From assembly GCA_023398165.1 (NCBI GenBank), contig JAEWSQ010000005.1, forward strand, positions 62,001 through 126,000: a DNA stretch of 64,000 bases. Reading direction: 5' to 3'. Made by a program: the position numbers and the translations under genes. This DNA is from Spirochaetota bacterium (GTDB taxonomy: Bacteria; Spirochaetota; Spirochaetia; Treponematales; Treponemataceae). Position 1 is the first letter of the stretch; each line of letters opens with the position of its first letter. Below, piece by piece: positions 26,753 through 35,868 of the stretch. A model generated the notes under the pieces. That model was given only the letters and a program-made list of their open reading frames with translations. It made no database searches and had not been told where the DNA came from.

Positions 26753-27919
26753 TTAAAAATTAAGAATGAGATTGATAACGGTCAAGTCGCTTGAAGCATA
26801 TTGATTAACCAGCGATTCAAATTTTACATTTACTTTTTTACACGCTTCATCGAGATATGACAAATAGTAAAGACCAAGATCAGTTCCTTCCTGTCCCTCG
26901 GGCAGCTCCCGGTAAAAGTCTATCAGCGATTTTTTGTTCAGGTTTGCAGATTTTTTTGTTTCAATATTTTCTTTAACTTCCTGAAACTCATCATCCTTAT
27001 TATACAGGGTTATCTGAATTCTGCCCTGTTTGCCAATAGAAGTGGACCCGCCGCCGAGCTTCCACGATATAAAAACCAGCTCGTGCTTCCTTTCCAGTTC
27101 AGATATTATTTTCTGCCGTATCTCGGGATCATAGATAAGCATGTCGTTATCCTCAAGACCGCGGTACATGACCTTTGCTTCTTTCCTCATATTTGCATTT
27201 TCACTGTTGAGCGCGAGCTCCATAATCATTAATGAGGTGTATTCCGCTATTTTACTTCTTTCCATGTATTCATTGAGTGTTGAACGAATACTGCTTAACA
27301 GCTCATCAAAACCCTCAGACTTAAAAAACTTTACTATAATATACCAGTTAAAAAGACTTAACCGTGTTAAAAACTTTTCCGCCATCAGTATGTGTATATT
27401 TTTTTCCTCGGGTGTCAGATCATGATTATTAACAATGCTGTCGAGAATCGGTTCAAGAATTTTCTTCCGTGCTTTTTCAATAATTTCCTCCTGCCCGACC
27501 ATACGGCTCCGGAGTATTGAATCGCTGATTTTTGTCTTGTCATCAAGAAGCTGCGCCGGATTAGCCCTGTTATGGCGCCTGATGCAGTCCGTTTCAAGAA
27601 GCCCTGAAAGTATCTGACGGTCAAACTGTTTATAGAGAATTGAAAAAACGACAAGTTTCGACAAATCCATGATTTCCTGACGTGAGGAAACAAACTCCGG
27701 CATAGAAATTTCAATCTTTGAAACATAATCGAGAAGGATCATCTGCTGGAGAGAAGGAGGAGCAAAAGTGTTAAACATGACACCGTATTCCTCAATATTA
27801 TCAGCCAGACGGAACCTGAGCAGCTTCTTCTTTTTACTGATAAAATGAGACGCCCCTTCTTCTGTTAAAATAACCTTCAGAGGTAAATCCAGCAGAGGCT
27901 TTTTACTCGATGCACACAT
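26753..27919 (-). CDS. Conserved spirochaete-type protein, possible degenerate GHKL ATPase
   Basis: A 388-residue cytoplasmic protein with no signal peptide or membrane segment. The first 220 residues are helical. The last 160 contain a series reminiscent of a GHKL/HATPase fold: MELALNSENA (about 235) like an N-box, a beta hairpin RIQITLYNKDD, and EGTDLGLYYLSYLDEACKK (about 345) like a G2 box, then a closing beta strand. A clear DxGxG G1 box is missing. It might be a diverged histidine-kinase-like ATPase or an anti-sigma-type regulator, but this rests on pattern only. It heads the lipoprotein-trmB-ligA group with a four-base gap. Confidence 0.6.
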   Translation of the reverse strand: MCASSKKPLLDLPLKVILTEEGASHFISKKKKLLRFRLADNIEEYGVMFNTFAPPSLQQMILLDYVSKIEISMPEFVSSRQEIMDLSKLVVFSILYKQFDRQILSGLLETDCIRRHNRANPAQLLDDKTKISDSILRSRMVGQEEIIEKARKKILEPILDSIVNNHDLTPEEKNIHILMAEKFLTRLSLFNWYIIVKFFKSEGFDELLSSIRSTLNEYMERSKIAEYTSLMIMELALNSENANMRKEAKVMYRGLEDNDMLIYDPEIRQKIISELERKHELVFISWKLGGGSTSIGKQGRIQITLYNKDDEFQEVKENIETKKSANLNKKSLIDFYRELPEGQEGTDLGLYYLSYLDEACKKVNVKFESLVNQYASSDLTVINLILNF

Positions 27920-27994
27920 CTTACTTTTCTTCTCCTATATCTTTGTGATTATACACTATTCGGCATCTTTTGTAAAATCCCAAATACCCTACTA

Positions 27995-28024
27995 TTGACG
28001 TTTTATTTACCTTTCGTTTATCCT
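27995..28024 (+). promoter_or_regulatory. Promoter of the membrane-protein gene at 28032
   Basis: TTGACG, 18-bp spacer, TATCCT. The predicted transcription start falls within a base or two of the ATG at 28032, and no ribosome site precedes that ATG, so the mRNA may be leaderless. Confidence 0.55.
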
Positions 28025-28031
28025 AATACAC

Positions 28032-29966
28032 ATGAACAAGCGCCTTCTTCTTACCCCGACACTGGTCCTTCTCCTAGCAATGCAGGTACTTGTTTCGCAG
28101 GAATCAAATTCCCAAAAACTGGAAAATAAACTTGTATCAGGCGGCTTTACCGTATCGGAACAGCTGCTCTCCGGTTCATTATCGGCAGAATTTCCGTACA
28201 ATATTCTATTATCTTTACCCAGCACCCTCGAATTTCCCCTATACAGACTCTTTATTGTTATTTCCCAGACACAGGCGCTCGTTTATTATGATGAAGTTAT
28301 TCAATTTTTAACCGAAATGACTGCTTCCTCTCTTCCGTATCCTGTCGATATCGTTTTCAGCGCAAACGACGAAGCTCCCCACATTTCTTTGGAAAATTCC
28401 CTGGCCGGTATTAAAACGTATATTCTTCATTTGGATTCGGTCTCATATACCGCCTCTATAGAACTCAGGTTTGATCCCTCACTTACTGATAAAGATGCGG
28501 TACTGCAAATAGGAACAAAGGGGCGAATAAGTCCTGCCGACATGATTCAACCCCTGTATGACAGCTTTGACTCAACAGGACTTGATTTTTCTGTCAAGGG
28601 CAGGTTTAACTCCCTGTATAGGATGGGCTTCGTCAGAATAAGTCCTATTTTATCGTATATTCTTTCCAGGGATATTCCTTCTGCATCAATGACGGTACAT
28701 CCAGACTCAATTTCTAAAGCGGCTTCATCGGTTGCTTCTTTTACACAAAGCTATAAACCGGGGGAAAGCGGGATCTGGGACAATAATTACTCGCTGATTC
28801 AAGTTTTCGGCAGACGCCTTTTTATTTCTGAATATGCACTTATTACGGTCATAATAATTGTTTCCGGTATATCACTCTTTTTATTATGCAGTTTTTCATT
28901 TCTTGTCGGAAAAACGACAGCACTCCGGAAAGAAGAACTGCAGAAAACCTGGTATCTTTTGCCGGTTATAATCGGGTCAACGGCTGTCTTCCTTCATCTG
29001 GCACAGTTTCTGACTTGTCTCATTTTCCCTTCGTGGCAGTACAACGCGGCTGCGGCTATTATTATTAAACTTGCAATCGGCCTCGTTCTCTTGTCTCTTG
29101 TCTCTCTGGCACAGTATCTTTTTTCATTCCCGCTCACTTCATTTATTTACGGCTACCTTCTCTTAATAATTGTTTTCATAAATGTTTTTCTCTCCACGGC
29201 TGTCGATATTTCGCTGTTCATTCCTTTTTCCATCGAATATCTTATTGTATATGCCACCCGATCGGTCAAAAGGAAAACAAGCATTCTTGCTGCAGCTTTT
29301 TTAATGACGCTGCCCTTTCTTCCGTATCTTATCTTCATTGATTCAGACACAAGAAGCACGATGATTCTCAGTTTTGTCCGTACCAGTTTTGCAGGAAATA
29401 TTCTGTTTGCCTTCGTTGCAGTTCCCTTTGAGATTATGTGGATTAGAATAATGGTTAGGATGAAATTGTTCGGAAAACAAAAGGGCGTTTCTTTAAAGCA
29501 AATTCTTATTGAACTTGCAGGCACAGCTCTTATAGTCGTCCTGACTGCTTTAACCGTTACCCTTATACGCTCAAAATCCAACAGCGAGTATTATCAGAAA
29601 GCTCAAAACAGCAGTATTCAAACAAGTACCAAATCCTATCTTTCACTGGAAGCCGGCCGGACTTTCCTTTTTAATAAAGCAAATACATCGGTACAAATTT
29701 TCTCCTCGCTTCCTGTAGTCCGTTATGATATCCGCATCGAGTCCCAATCCCTCCTTCCTATTTATGATGCTAATTATCCGTATGATTCACTCTCGAAGGA
29801 AGGAACCGCACTCTTTGCTCTTGATGATTATCCTCCCAATCCTCTCTTTCTCCGTTTTTCCTCGTCTGCCGATTACCCCGTGGAATGCACCGTTACAGCC
29901 TACATCGTTCATGGTTCTGTTTTAATTGCAGAAACAAAAACGCTCGTATTTAAAGAGGAGAACTGA
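28032..29966 (+). CDS. Polytopic membrane protein with extracytoplasmic domains, unknown function
   Basis: A 644-residue protein with a signal-like N-terminus (LLLTPTLVLLLAMQVLVSQ), a soluble domain of about 240 residues presumably outside the cytoplasm, then a block of about eight hydrophobic segments (about 270-515), and a C-terminal beta-rich domain of about 120 residues. The plan resembles membrane-anchored proteins with a large periplasmic head. No active-site motif is evident. dinB begins at the base directly after its stop, so the two are probably cotranscribed. The start lacks a ribosome site and sits just after a promoter. Confidence 0.7.
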   Translation: MNKRLLLTPTLVLLLAMQVLVSQESNSQKLENKLVSGGFTVSEQLLSGSLSAEFPYNILLSLPSTLEFPLYRLFIVISQTQALVYYDEVIQFLTEMTASSLPYPVDIVFSANDEAPHISLENSLAGIKTYILHLDSVSYTASIELRFDPSLTDKDAVLQIGTKGRISPADMIQPLYDSFDSTGLDFSVKGRFNSLYRMGFVRISPILSYILSRDIPSASMTVHPDSISKAASSVASFTQSYKPGESGIWDNNYSLIQVFGRRLFISEYALITVIIIVSGISLFLLCSFSFLVGKTTALRKEELQKTWYLLPVIIGSTAVFLHLAQFLTCLIFPSWQYNAAAAIIIKLAIGLVLLSLVSLAQYLFSFPLTSFIYGYLLLIIVFINVFLSTAVDISLFIPFSIEYLIVYATRSVKRKTSILAAAFLMTLPFLPYLIFIDSDTRSTMILSFVRTSFAGNILFAFVAVPFEIMWIRIMVRMKLFGKQKGVSLKQILIELAGTALIVVLTALTVTLIRSKSNSEYYQKAQNSSIQTSTKSYLSLEAGRTFLFNKANTSVQIFSSLPVVRYDIRIESQSLLPIYDANYPYDSLSKEGTALFALDDYPPNPLFLRFSSSADYPVECTVTAYIVHGSVLIAETKTLVFKEEN

Positions 29967-31160
29967 GTGGACAAATCTGTTTTTATGCATGTTGATCTGG
30001 ATGCTTTTTTTGCATCTGTGGAACAGCTCGATTTTCCCGAATACAGGGGGAAACCCGTTATTGTCGGAGGGAAACCGGGAGACAGAAGAAGCGTTGTTTC
30101 CACATGTTCTTATGAGGCAAGAAAATTCGGCGTTCACTCGGCCATGCCCGTCTACAAAGCATATGAATTATGTCCAAAGGGAATTTATGTGTACGGCAGG
30201 ATGTTCAGATACCATGAAAAATCATGTGAAGTTATGAGTATATTTCATGAGTTTTCACCCGATGTACAGCAGATGTCAGTCGATGAAGCTTTTATTGATA
30301 TTACCGGAACCGAGCGGCTTTTTGGTCCCCCTGAGCAGACTGCTAGGGCATTGAAAAAAAAAGTTTTTAATGATACGGGCTTAACCGTTTCCGTTGGAAT
30401 AGCATCAAATAAATATATCGCAAAAATTGCATCCGGAATGTCTAAACCGGACGGTCTGTGTATAGTGAAAAACGGGGAAGAGGAAGACTTTATGAAAAAG
30501 CTTCCTCTTGAAAAAATATGGGGAGTCGGAACTAAAACAAGGGAACGCCTTCATAGTGCAGGCTTTTTTACATCCCAGTCTATATACGATGCCAGTCTGC
30601 CTCTTTTAAAAAGCATATTCGGCTCCTGTACAGGATCTTTTTTATATAATGCGGTAAGAGGCCGCGAGGTGGAAACCTTTGAGCAGCGGTCTGTTTCAAA
30701 ATCCATAAGTGAAGAACATACCTTTGAATACGATGTAACCGACACCTATGCACTCGATACATCGCTTCTTCAGCTTACCCAGGATGTTTTTTTCCGTCTT
30801 TTGAAAGAACAGCTACACAGCAAGACGGTGCATTTAAAAATCCGGTATGAGGATTTTACAACAGTAAGCATACAGGAAACCCAAAAAACAATTTTTGCAA
30901 CATCAGAAGCTCTGTTTGAAAAAGCGAGAGAGCTTTTCTATAAAAAATATGAAAGGGGCAGAGGCATAAGGCTTTTAGGTGCAGGTGTTCAAAATGTTGA
31001 AGAAGGATTGGGCAGCGGCCAGATGGAATTGTTTGATCTGGGACAGAATAAAGTACAGGCGCTGGAAAGAACGATAGTTTCTTTGAAAGAACAAAACCCC
31101 GATATTCTCCTTAAAAAGGCAAGACTTCTGACAAAAGAAAGACACAGCAGTGAACCGTGA
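29967..31160 (+). CDS. dinB: DNA polymerase IV
   Basis: A 397-residue Y-family lesion-bypass polymerase. Catalytic segments are FMHVDLDAFFASVEQ (Asp10) and MSVDEAFIDIT (Asp/Glu near 105), with SYEARKFGVHSAMP steric-gate region and KPDGLCIV, then the helix-hairpin-helix thumb (IWGVGTKTRERLHSAG) and little-finger domain. The C-terminus contains SGQMELFDL, a QxxLF-like beta-clamp binding motif. The start is GTG 29967 with AGGAG upstream. It directly follows the membrane-protein gene. Confidence 0.94.
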   Translation: MDKSVFMHVDLDAFFASVEQLDFPEYRGKPVIVGGKPGDRRSVVSTCSYEARKFGVHSAMPVYKAYELCPKGIYVYGRMFRYHEKSCEVMSIFHEFSPDVQQMSVDEAFIDITGTERLFGPPEQTARALKKKVFNDTGLTVSVGIASNKYIAKIASGMSKPDGLCIVKNGEEEDFMKKLPLEKIWGVGTKTRERLHSAGFFTSQSIYDASLPLLKSIFGSCTGSFLYNAVRGREVETFEQRSVSKSISEEHTFEYDVTDTYALDTSLLQLTQDVFFRLLKEQLHSKTVHLKIRYEDFTTVSIQETQKTIFATSEALFEKARELFYKKYERGRGIRLLGAGVQNVEEGLGSGQMELFDLGQNKVQALERTIVSLKEQNPDILLKKARLLTKERHSSEP

Positions 31161-31218
31161 CGCGTTTTTGCGCACTTATTTACAAATCACGGTAATGCCC
31201 GTTATACTTACACTACCT

Positions 31219-34200
31219 ATGCTGAAAAAAGAGCTCATTTTGTGGTTTTTATCTTTTCCCTTGTTTTTACTGCCGGCTCAAAACGCCTCACAATCGCAGG
31301 AGACTCAAATTAATCCCCTCCCCTTTCTGCAAAAAGAAGACCCGAAAGCTCTGTTTGAATACGGCGCTGATGATGACCATGTTGAATTCTATGCCGAGGG
31401 CTCATGGGAAGCCGAAGCTGCAGAGCATGCGGTTTTTTCATTTACCCCTCAGACAGCGCCTCAAATAACGCTGCCGTTACCGGTTTTCAGCCAGAAAGTG
31501 GATCTTTCAGTATGGTTCTTATTAAATAGCGCATGGTATTTTGAAGCAGCCTTTGCTGACGGATTTGAAAAAAATACAGTTGCCGCTGGATATTACGGAG
31601 ACGGAATTCTTAAACATGCACGCATCAGCAACAGGGGCATTTCTCTTTCCCAGAATCATGCGTTGACAGACATCGGAAGCGGCGATAATCAGGCCCCGGG
31701 AATATCGGTGCAGCTCGGGGGGCAAACATGGAATGCCGATATGTTTATCCGCTATGAATCATTCATTACCAGCTCCAAAGTTTTTAAAGGAGGGAAGGAA
31801 ATTGAGAAGACCCGGATTGCAGGCAGTGAATGGCTTCATTCCGTGTTCTGTTTTCCCTCGACTCAAACCGCCTCTGCGCTGCTCGATGTATTCGTTGAAG
31901 ATGAAAACGGCTCGTATGTTCACGAATCCGGGAAGAAACTATCAAAGCTTAACCGCAATGAATACGTTGTAATTCCTTCAGAGAGTCTTCTCATACTTAC
32001 CGAAGAAACAGACGGTCTCGTTCTGGCGTCCATTGCATCAGATACTTCTGCACAGCAGACAGAGCAGAGGATTAGGGCTGAACTCGGCTCATATGTGACA
32101 GACGGTTTCCTGTATTCAGTTCAAACCGAATTCACCGGTTCCGATAATTCTTTTACAGATCTTTCAGCGTTTTCATACGGGGGGAGCGGAGAAGACGGAT
32201 ATTTCAGCGCGGTTAGCGGCATTGAACAGACAGTACTCCTCCTTCAAAATCCGCCGTTTTTCTCCCCTTTCATGTGTGCACGGTTTTATGAAATTCCGCT
32301 TTCCGCTATTGATTCAGTTTCTGTGTATATGGATCCGCAGACATCCGTTTCACAGTTGTACGAGGCGGCAGTATCATCGGATTCGCCCTTGTATGAACAG
32401 CTTACCTCTTCCCAAAACAAACTCATTGCAGTGTACCGGACCGGTACTCAAAAAACAAGGAATTTCCCTTTCGCGCCTGAAAATTCGTCACTCTATCTGT
32501 GTTCCGGAAATTCATCACAACCATCGTATACTATCACGGCTGAAGGCGGTACACCGGTAAGCGCATATGAGATCGGGACCAATGCACTGGAAGGAACAAT
32601 AAAGGTCACGGTAAACGGCATTGAAGAAAACGGTTTTACCTTCGATGAAAAAAAAGGAATAGTAACAATTAATGATGAGCCGAAAGATACAGAAGTGATC
32701 CGCATCTCCTGGAAAGAAGAGAATAAAAATCTTGAGAACGGCAGTGCCTCTTTTGCAGGAGGTCTTACCGTATCACCCGTTCCCGGACTGAATATTAAAG
32801 GCGGATTATCAGTCGTGTACCCGGTAAGTACACTCACCGGGTTTTCCACACCCGAAAATCCAGGAGAGGCTTCCCTGAAAGCTGCAGCAGGCGCCGGGTG
32901 GCAAAAGAACGGACTTTCTCTGGACGACACATTCCAGGTACATGCAGTACAGTCAAACCCCTCAGGCATTATGCGCATAGATGGAATGGATTCCGTCTCC
33001 TCAACAAGCTATCTTGGAAAGGAATCGGTACAGAGCCTTTCATCGGCAGTTCTTCCCGTACTTAACCCAAGAAGTGATGAAATTCTTCCTGACCTGACAG
33101 AGGATAACCGCATTCAAAACGCATCTCTTGCGGCAGTAACTGATCCGGGCATTACATCCTATGCCTTCCTCTCCTCCTGGAGCATCGATCCCTCTACGGT
33201 TCAGAATTCAGTATGGACAGCGGCGGAAATAGATATAAGTTCACGCGCTATGGAGCTGCAAAGAGCGGACTTTTTTTCACTGGCATTCAAGGAAATTTCA
33301 TATACAAGCGATAGCGATTACGATATATACCTCCAGCTGGGAAATGCGGAAGAAATAGCGGATAAAGATATATATGAAAGACGGATCGGCACATGGAAGC
33401 TGTCGAAAAAACAAGGAGAGCTTAATCCTCAGGATGTTGTTAGAAGCATTACAGTGTGCTCTAGCGAAACGGAATGGCAGACGGCTCAGGTTGCTCTCAA
33501 TGACCGGGACAGAAGTCTTATTCAGAATAAACCCTATGCGCGCCTCATTTTTATTCAGCACTTTTCCCCTTCCAAAGCCGAACCCGTCCAGGCTTCCGTT
33601 CTCATAGGACCGTATGAAACAGTACTGCCTCAGTTTTCCTCATCCGGAAGCGGTGCCTATTCTTTCTCATCAGTCAGCAGTACTTCTATAGAAGCTGATA
33701 TTGTCAACAAATTCAACCCGAAGGGTAAAAACACCGTACAGATTCTTGCATGGAATTCCACGGGAATACAGCAGGATAGTAAAACAGTTTCCTTTAAAAA
33801 GCGCATATCAGAAGTCCCGCTGTACGCGTATTCCAGAATAGGCTTTTTTTTATATGTCTCAGAAAATTCCTCATTTTCTTCAATCAGAATATCACTCAAC
33901 AAGGAAGATGAAATTATAAGCACTCCGGTATATACAATCACACTCCCGTCAGAACTTTTATCTCAATCCCATGATTCATGGCTGTCTTTTGAGATTGACC
34001 GCAGCACAAGTACGGTTGTCATGAACGGAACTACAATTGATGTACCGCTTTCCATTGCAGATGCAGATGCAATTACCCCTGATTCCCTGGAAATTACCGT
34101 TGAAACAACAGAAACCGGAAGCGGAAGGATTTTCCTCGATGAATTGTATGCATCCGGGACACAGCTGAAGTATGATCTTCAAAATACATTCACCGCCTCA

Positions 34201-35865
34201 TACCAATTTGAAGAAGCGGTTGTAAGCATACATGAATTTCCCCTTATCGGCGGCATCCATGCGGAACTTGAAAGCGTTCAGATGTATTCAATTTCCACGA
34301 AATCATTCTCTTCCCCTCTTTCTGCAAAGGCAGGTTTTTCTCTTGCTTTTCTCGATCTCAAAGGAGCCGCAACATCATCTTTTCGAGGCTCAGACAGCAG
34401 CGGAAATCCCGTCATTGACGGCAGCATTACAAAAATTTCACACAGTATTAAAACAAAACCGCTGTGCCTCCCTTTTTCATATCTTGAGCTGTCTGAAGAT
34501 TTTACTTTTTTTCCATCTGATTCACTTTCCAGCAAAGCGGAATCGTTGAAACTGGATTTATCGAAACTAACCCTGCCGTTTACGCTGAAAGGAAAAACAA
34601 AGGCTGATTATAACAGAAGGGAAGCCGAACAGAAGGCCGTTGTAGAAACAGCTTTGACTTTTCCGGGTAAAAAAGCAGCGTTGAGTTTTTCTATAAAAGG
34701 ATCCCTCGAGCAAAAAAAGTCTTCCGCACTTCAGGACTCCGCATACAAAGAGTATTATATAGAATCGTCAAAACTGCAGTTTTCAGACGGAACAGATGCT
34801 TTTAAGAGGTCAGAAAAGATTTTTTCCCTTATTACCGCAGATATTAAAGCATGGTCTATAAAACCTTCATTCACTCTGGAGGGTTCAAACGAATACTCGA
34901 ACCTAAAAGAAATTTTCAATGCATCAGGTTTCAGTATGAAAACTGATATTCCTTTTTTTCTGCAGCGTCATCAATTTTCTCTTTCACATAAAAAAGAATT
35001 ATTACACAAACAGAAGTCTTCTGCAGGCGGTACGTATGTATCAGATGCGGATTATTATGCAAAACTGATGCAAAGTTCACCGTGGTTTTTTAAGGAAGAA
35101 GTGTTTTACGATCTTTATTCCCCTTCACTCTTTGAAACCATGAATGCTGTCAATACGAATAATCAGACTATTACCTATATAAGCGCGTATTCTGCGGGAT
35201 GGAAGAGGCCGTTAATGCTCACGCCGCTTGATATTCTTATTCCATCAGCAGTTGAAGCCGGTATTTCAAGGATCGTGCTGAGCACCGGCAGTTTCCAGGG
35301 AAATGATTCTATTAAGATTAACGGAGGAATAAGTTTTACCTCTTTTAACTGCTTCGGTTCATTCAGCGCAAAACCGGTGTTTCTCTGGTATGAGCAGGAT
35401 GAACTCATACATTCATGGAAAACCGATTTGATATTCGATCAAAATACAGCTCTTCTTACCGGTTATACGGCATCGGGCTTTGAACAGTTTACCATATTTA
35501 TCAGTCAGGAAAATAAACTTACGCAGGCCTGTGATGTCGCGTTTAACGGAAAAAAAGAACTGTCGGTAAAAACAGGTCTTGCATGGAACAGAGGCGGAAC
35601 CAAATCACTCGTGACTAATGCATTGCTTTTAATCCCTGCTGTGAATAAAGACTCTTTAAAACTGGCAAGAGATACTTCAGTATCGTATGAGTTTAAAAAA
35701 ACCGCCGACATACTGCATACAGTGAAAGCGGAACACACCCTTGATTCTTCCCTTAACAGCTATGTGACCGTTAAAACAAAAGCAGGGCTGACCCTCGGAA
35801 TTAAAAACAAAACAATCGAACACATTGATATTTCTGCCTCAGCGGGAGTAGTACTGAAGTTTTAA
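31219..35865 (+). CDS. Very large outer-membrane-associated protein, unknown function
   Basis: A 1548-residue exported protein. ATG 31219 is preferred because it gives a proper signal peptide (ELILWFLSFPLFLLPAQ); a GTG at 31150 opens the frame inside dinB. Nearly the whole sequence is beta-rich, serine/threonine-rich and without cysteine clusters. Middle regions hold Ig-like or jelly-roll-like stretches, and from about 1000 onward strand pairs typical of an integral barrel appear, ending with ASAGVVLKF, a terminal phenylalanine as in BAM substrates. I do not recognise a named family; a surface scaffold, transport or assembly role is possible. It converges with the NHL/VWA gene, three bases apart. 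Confidence 0.7.
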   Translation: MLKKELILWFLSFPLFLLPAQNASQSQETQINPLPFLQKEDPKALFEYGADDDHVEFYAEGSWEAEAAEHAVFSFTPQTAPQITLPLPVFSQKVDLSVWFLLNSAWYFEAAFADGFEKNTVAAGYYGDGILKHARISNRGISLSQNHALTDIGSGDNQAPGISVQLGGQTWNADMFIRYESFITSSKVFKGGKEIEKTRIAGSEWLHSVFCFPSTQTASALLDVFVEDENGSYVHESGKKLSKLNRNEYVVIPSESLLILTEETDGLVLASIASDTSAQQTEQRIRAELGSYVTDGFLYSVQTEFTGSDNSFTDLSAFSYGGSGEDGYFSAVSGIEQTVLLLQNPPFFSPFMCARFYEIPLSAIDSVSVYMDPQTSVSQLYEAAVSSDSPLYEQLTSSQNKLIAVYRTGTQKTRNFPFAPENSSLYLCSGNSSQPSYTITAEGGTPVSAYEIGTNALEGTIKVTVNGIEENGFTFDEKKGIVTINDEPKDTEVIRISWKEENKNLENGSASFAGGLTVSPVPGLNIKGGLSVVYPVSTLTGFSTPENPGEASLKAAAGAGWQKNGLSLDDTFQVHAVQSNPSGIMRIDGMDSVSSTSYLGKESVQSLSSAVLPVLNPRSDEILPDLTEDNRIQNASLAAVTDPGITSYAFLSSWSIDPSTVQNSVWTAAEIDISSRAMELQRADFFSLAFKEISYTSDSDYDIYLQLGNAEEIADKDIYERRIGTWKLSKKQGELNPQDVVRSITVCSSETEWQTAQVALNDRDRSLIQNKPYARLIFIQHFSPSKAEPVQASVLIGPYETVLPQFSSSGSGAYSFSSVSSTSIEADIVNKFNPKGKNTVQILAWNSTGIQQDSKTVSFKKRISEVPLYAYSRIGFFLYVSENSSFSSIRISLNKEDEIISTPVYTITLPSELLSQSHDSWLSFEIDRSTSTVVMNGTTIDVPLSIADADAITPDSLEITVETTETGSGRIFLDELYASGTQLKYDLQNTFTASYQFEEAVVSIHEFPLIGGIHAELESVQMYSISTKSFSSPLSAKAGFSLAFLDLKGAATSSFRGSDSSGNPVIDGSITKISHSIKTKPLCLPFSYLELSEDFTFFPSDSLSSKAESLKLDLSKLTLPFTLKGKTKADYNRREAEQKAVVETALTFPGKKAALSFSIKGSLEQKKSSALQDSAYKEYYIESSKLQFSDGTDAFKRSEKIFSLITADIKAWSIKPSFTLEGSNEYSNLKEIFNASGFSMKTDIPFFLQRHQFSLSHKKELLHKQKSSAGGTYVSDADYYAKLMQSSPWFFKEEVFYDLYSPSLFETMNAVNTNNQTITYISAYSAGWKRPLMLTPLDILIPSAVEAGISRIVLSTGSFQGNDSIKINGGISFTSFNCFGSFSAKPVFLWYEQDELIHSWKTDLIFDQNTALLTGYTASGFEQFTIFISQENKLTQACDVAFNGKKELSVKTGLAWNRGGTKSLVTNALLLIPAVNKDSLKLARDTSVSYEFKKTADILHTVKAEHTLDSSLNSYVTVKTKAGLTLGIKNKTIEHIDISASAGVVLKF

Positions 35866-35868
35866 TAA

